This document shows, piece after piece, positions 6,521 to 9,004 of a DNA stretch of 9,004 bases. How positions within the stretch are numbered: position 1 is the stretch's first letter; every line of letters begins with the position of its first letter. Location of the stretch: positions 1 through 9,004 of the forward strand of contig JADGPO010000106.1 in assembly GCA_017882405.1 (NCBI GenBank). The letters run 5' to 3'. The position numbers and the translations under genes are program-made. The notes under the pieces were generated by a model that saw only the letters and a list, made by a program, of their open reading frames with translations, was not told the origin of the DNA and made no database searches. This DNA comes from Solirubrobacteraceae bacterium. Its GTDB lineage: Bacteria > Actinomycetota > Thermoleophilia > Solirubrobacterales > Solirubrobacteraceae.

Positions 6521-7252
6521 TTGCCAGTCAGCGTAGCCGCCGATCGTCAACGCCGCCTGGGCGTGCTCGCCCTCGGGGACTCGATCACCAACGCCGGCGG
6601 GGAGTTACAGTGGGGCGTGGCGCTGCAGTCGTGGGCGCTGTGGGTGGCCCGGGGACTGGGTCTGCCCTACACCGGCTATGCGGTGGACGGGGCGCGCGCA
6701 CCTGACGTGGTCGCCGAGCAGATCCCGGAGTTCGGGCGTCGCAGCGCCGACAGCGAGGCCGGCTATGACCTGGGCTGCCTGTACATCGGGGTCAACGACG
6801 TGCGCGCGGTGGACTGGAACGCTGCCGAGTTCACGACCTCCTATGCCGCGGCGCTGGACTTCCTGGGGACGCGCTGCGACCGCGTGCTGACCGCCACTGC
6901 CCCGTCGAACCTGGGCGTGCCGCCCGCCGGCTCCAAGGTGGCCGAGCTCAACGCGATCGTTTTCGCCGAGGCCGCGCGCCGCGGCGCATTGGTCGCCGAC
7001 CTGAGCGACTTCGGGGCGCGCAACCACGTGATGGCCGATCGGGTGCACCCCACGGCCTTCGGCCAGATCGCGATCGCCGAGCGGGCGCTGACCGTCCTCG
7101 CCGCCGACGGCGCTGACGTGCGGGTGGCGCCGGCGGCGTTGATCCGCTTTCAGGTCACGCGCCGCGGACAGCTGCGCGCCGATCTGACCTATGCCTACCG
7201 GGCGGCCAAGCAGCACGCCGGGGCGACCATGCTCCGCGCTGCCAGACGTTAG
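6521..7252 (+). CDS. SGNH/GDSL-family hydrolase
   Basis: A 243-residue SGNH-fold esterase/lipase-like hydrolase; the substrate is not predictable. Block I is VLALGDSITNAGG with nucleophile S21. Block II has a Gly in DGARAPD (G57). Block III is LYIGVNDVR with oxyanion-hole N92. Block V is MADRVHPTAFGQ, giving the D173-x-x-H176 pair. There is no signal peptide or membrane segment, so the enzyme should be cytoplasmic. A helical basic tail from about residue 205 (RFQVTRRGQLRADLTYAY) follows the catalytic domain. The TTG at 6521-6523 is the most upstream sensible start; the GDS motif begins 19 residues later, as usual for cytoplasmic members. It has no Shine-Dalgarno sequence. Its stop TAG (7250-7252) overlaps a TAA read on the opposite strand (7249-7251). 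It is divergent from glgP, but a link to glycogen metabolism is only a guess. Confidence 0.9.
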   Translation: MPVSVAADRQRRLGVLALGDSITNAGGELQWGVALQSWALWVARGLGLPYTGYAVDGARAPDVVAEQIPEFGRRSADSEAGYDLGCLYIGVNDVRAVDWNAAEFTTSYAAALDFLGTRCDRVLTATAPSNLGVPPAGSKVAELNAIVFAEAARRGALVADLSDFGARNHVMADRVHPTAFGQIAIAERALTVLAADGADVRVAPAALIRFQVTRRGQLRADLTYAYRAAKQHAGATMLRAARR

Positions 7253-7506
7253 GGCCGAGCTCGGGCAGCCCGTGCAGCGCCCCCGCCAGCGTCACTGCCG
7301 CCGCGAGCACCGCGTCGAGCTCCCGCGCAGCGCGCTCCGACGGTCGGCCGTCGGCGAAGGCGGATCCGCTGCTCGGCAAGGTCGATCAGCTGCGTCCGCG
7401 CACCCTGCGCTCGCGCGAGCGCTTCGTCCACAGCACGGTGCAGGCGGCCGGGCGAGGTCACGCTGCCGAGCACGGCGGTCAGCTGGATCGGATCGGGAGG
7501 GGACAT
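7253..7506 (-). pseudogene. Broken NADPH-dependent FMN reductase (SsuE/MsuE-like)
   Basis: From the ATG at 7504-7506 the protein begins MSPPDPIQLTAVLGSVTSPG and continues RLHRAVDEALARAQGA and RTQLIDLAEQRI. This is the first beta strand, phosphate-binding loop and first helix of flavodoxin-fold FMN reductases. At about 7362 the frame degrades to RLRRRPTVGARCAG. A shift of one base restores sensible, strongly G/C3-biased sequence, SAFADGRPSERAARELDAVL then AAAVTLAGALHGLPEL, which resembles the C-terminal helix region of the same family. Only about 80 of the usual 170-190 residues are present, and the central FMN-binding and dimer segments are missing. An internal deletion with loss of frame fits best; a single-base insertion plus truncation is the alternative. 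The original frame stops at TAA 7249-7251. A role supplying FMNH2 to the neighbouring SsuD-like enzyme is inferred. Confidence 0.6.
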
Positions 7507-7560
7507 CGCTGACCCTAAAGTACACAAAATCGATTGACATTATGCTAGAACTGCTCTGCG
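7507..7560. promoter_or_regulatory. AT-rich divergent promoter/operator region
   Basis: This 54-bp gap between the FMN reductase remnant and the flavin reductase gene is far more AT-rich than its surroundings. It contains a perfect TTGACA (7534-7539), an AATCGATT palindrome (7528-7535) and TATGCT (7541-7546, TANNNT type) on the plus strand, and TACTTT (7522-7517) on the minus strand. TTGACA has no good -10 at 16-18 bp, and TATGCT has no -35, so the exact promoter is unclear. The palindrome could be part of a regulator site. No Shine-Dalgarno precedes the ATG at 7561. Confidence 0.5.
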
Positions 7561-8091
7561 ATGAGCTCCGCCGAGAAACTCCGCAGCGCGTCGCCGCGGC
7601 CCGACCTGCGCGTGGCCGGCGTTCCCGCCGACCGGCTGCGCAAAGCGATGGGGATGTTCGCCACCGGCGTGACCGTGATCACCACCCGCGATCCGGACGG
7701 CCGGCCGTTCGGCACCACGGCCAACGCCGTCAGCTTCGTCTCGCTGCGCCCGCCGCTCGTCCTGGCCTGCCTGCGCGAGGAGTCAGAGACGCTGGCCGCC
7801 CTGCTGGCGCGCCGGAAGTTCGCCATCAACGTGCTGCACAGCTCGCAGACCGAGCTGTCAGACCGGTTCGCGCAGCCCTCGGCTACCGAAACCTGGGACA
7901 CCGTGGCCCATCGCAGCATCGAGGACATTCCCGTGCTGGAGGGAGCGATCGCCACGCTGTGGTGCGACCTGCACGACATCGCCGACGGCGGCGATCACAG
8001 CGTGGTCGTCAGCCACGTCACCGACCTGGAGCAGACCGGGTCAGACGAGGCCGAGCCGCCGCACGGGCCGGGGTGCCGATCGGCGAGCTGA
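7561..8091 (+). CDS. Flavin reductase (FMN-binding split-barrel) domain protein
   Basis: A 176-residue flavin reductase-like protein of the HpaC/DIM6 type that reduces FMN or FAD with NAD(P)H and hands it to a partner monooxygenase. Residues 1-24 are a variable leader. The domain then shows LRKAMGMFATGVTVITT (26-42), GTTANAVSFVSLRPPLVLAC (51-70), KFAINVLH (86-93) and WCDLHDIADGGDHSVVVSHV (134-153). The usual closing motif of the family, PL-x-F/Y-x-x-G-x-Y/F, is absent. After VTDLEQTGSDEAEP the tail is PHGPGCRSAS, while another frame over the same bases ends GVPIGELIEPRLP at TGA 8109-8111. A small indel near 8055 is therefore possible. The ATG at 7561 lies directly after the AT-rich promoter region. 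The SsuD-like gene follows after 52 bp, which suggests one transcript and a two-component oxygenase. Confidence 0.85.
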   Translation: MSSAEKLRSASPRPDLRVAGVPADRLRKAMGMFATGVTVITTRDPDGRPFGTTANAVSFVSLRPPLVLACLREESETLAALLARRKFAINVLHSSQTELSDRFAQPSATETWDTVAHRSIEDIPVLEGAIATLWCDLHDIADGGDHSVVVSHVTDLEQTGSDEAEPPHGPGCRSAS

Positions 8092-8126
8092 TCGAGCCCC
8101 GGCTGCCCTGATCCTCGAGACACCGC

Positions 8127-8133
8127 GAAAGGA
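8127..8133 (+). promoter_or_regulatory. Ribosome binding site of the SsuD-like gene
   Basis: GAAAGGA lies 10 nt before the ATG at 8144 and supports this start, where the protein opens MPVKLHWFLPTNGD as expected for the family. Confidence 0.65.
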
Positions 8134-8143
8134 CTTCACGAGA

Positions 8144-8938
8144 ATGCCCGTCAAGCTCCACTGGTTCCTGCCCACCAACGGCGACTCGCGCTCTGACCTC
8201 AGCCTCGGCAATGCCGTCGGTGTGCGCGGTAGCCGGATCGGCCAGACCGGCGGATCGGACCGTGCGGCGGATGTCGGCTACATCGGTCAGATCGCCCGCT
8301 CGGCCGAGCAGCTCGGCTTCGACGCCGCGCTGACGCCGACCAGCAGCTGGTGCGAGGACGCCTGGGTGATGACCGCCGCCCTCACGCAGGTCACCGAACG
8401 CTTCCGCTTCCTGGTGGCCTTTCGGCCGGGATTGACCTCGCCCACGCTGGCGGCGCAGATGGCGGCCACGTTCCAGCGCGTGTCCGGCGGCCGGTTGCTG
8501 CTCAACGTGGTCACCGGGGGCGACGACAGCGAGCAGCGCCGGTTCGGCGACTCGTTGTCCAAGGACGAGCGCTATGCGCGCGCCGCGGAATTCTTGACGA
8601 TCGTCCGGCGGCTGTGGGAAGAGGAGTCGGTCGACTTCGCCGGCGAGCACTACACGGTCTCGGACGCGCAGATCATCTCCCACCCGGTGTGGCCGGAGCT
8701 GTACTTCGGAGGCTCCTCGGCGGCCGCGATCGAGGTCGGCGCTGGCCACGCCGACGTGTACCTGACCTGGGGCGAGCCCCCGCAGGCGGTCGCCGAGAAG
8801 ATCGCCCGGGTACGCGGGCGCGCTGCCGAGCTCGGCCGCGAGCCCCGCTTCGGGATCCGCCTGCACGTGATCACGCGTGAGACCTCGACGTCGGCGGTGC
8901 CCGCGCTGTTCCAGGTCTTGCCGCCGTCGGTTGAGTAG
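8144..8938 (+). pseudogene. ssuD: SsuD-like FMNH2-dependent alkanesulfonate monooxygenase, C-terminally truncated
   Basis: A luciferase-like monooxygenase of the SsuD/MsuD group, which uses FMNH2 and O2 to release sulfite from alkanesulfonates. Motifs in order are LHWFLPTNGD (5-14), SWCEDAW (68-74; C70 matches E. coli SsuD Cys54), RFLVAFRPGLTSPTLAAQMA (88-107), LLLNVVTGGDD (118-128), ELYFGGSS (185-192), DVYLTWGEPP (204-213) and FGIRLHVITRET (236-247; R239 and H241 match Arg226 and His228). Homology stops at residue 247, about position 8884. The last 17 residues (STSAVPALFQVLPPSVE) are the antisense of an Asp-box domain and do not belong to the family. E. coli SsuD is 381 residues, so about 135 are missing, including the region of the mobile loop and Arg297; the product should be inactive. 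It probably shares a transcript with the flavin reductase upstream. SsuD-type family is clear; sulfonate specificity is inferred. Confidence 0.8.
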
Positions 8939-9003
8939 TCGCCGACGTAGCTGGACCCGTTGCGCGTCAGGCGCAGCGTGACCGGCAGCTGTGCGTGGGC
9001 CAG
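8881..9003 (-). pseudogene. Fragment of an Asp-box (BNR/DUF1349-like) domain gene
   Basis: About 41 codons enter from the right edge on the minus strand. They read LAHAQLPVTLRLTRNGSSYV, then GDYSTDGGKTWNSAGTADVEV. STDGGKTW is a perfect S-x-D-x-G-x-T-W Asp box, and the pattern LRLTRNG followed by YSTDGGKTW is typical of concanavalin-like or DUF1349-type domains in secreted carbohydrate-related proteins. The sensible sequence ends at about 8881, exactly where the SsuD-like gene on the other strand loses its homology. Beyond it the frame runs on antisense to that gene as far as 8650 without family features. The true gene is thus cut here, or two unrelated pieces are joined. Confidence 0.55.
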
Positions 9004-9004
9004 G

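Noticed and set aside
3524..9003. The two Asp-box fragments as halves of one gene separated by an inversion.
   Set aside because: Both fragments run on the minus strand, so inverting the segment between the breaks does not join them in a common frame; they also look like different domain types.
1..9004. tRNA or rRNA genes, CRISPR arrays, insertion sequences, phage genes or long direct repeats.
   Set aside because: None was seen on either strand; there is no transposase, integrase or repeat-spacer pattern, including at the gene breaks.

Overview
The window comes from a high-GC bacterium with strong G/C preference at third codon positions. The gene set resembles a high-GC actinobacterium, possibly of the Solirubrobacterales/Thermoleophilia type: an FdxA-like 7Fe ferredoxin, a CitA-type short citrate synthase, an actinobacterial-style alpha-glucan phosphorylase and a secreted Asp-box protein. 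That assignment is an inference from protein style; no rRNA or marker gene is present.

Left part (1-3267): the 3' end of an Mrp/NBP35-type Fe-S carrier ATPase runs convergently into a 7Fe ferredoxin gene. Upstream of the ferredoxin on the same (minus) strand lies an amidase-signature hydrolase. The amidase is divergent from citA, and the short space between them holds an imperfect 23-bp palindrome.

Middle part (3264-7252): an alpha-glucan phosphorylase (glgP) on the minus strand is followed 20 bp later by a secreted Asp-box (sialidase-like) gene whose frame falls apart at about 3524. Divergent from glgP is a cytoplasmic SGNH/GDSL hydrolase. Three genes (amidase, glgP, GDSL) appear to start at TTG without a Shine-Dalgarno sequence.

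Right part (7253-9004): this is the remains of a flavin-dependent desulfonation-type module. It holds a broken NADPH:FMN reductase (minus), a flavin reductase-domain protein (plus) and an SsuD-like FMNH2-dependent monooxygenase (plus), arranged around a small AT-rich divergent promoter region. The SsuD-like gene loses homology at about 8880, about one third short. The sequence there becomes the antisense of an Asp-box domain gene that enters from the right edge.

The most striking property of the window is therefore not a new system but a series of gene breaks (about 3524, about 7362, possibly about 8055, and about 8880) lying among intact housekeeping genes. They indicate either a decaying or rearranged stretch, or assembly and base-calling errors. 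The sequence alone cannot decide between these.
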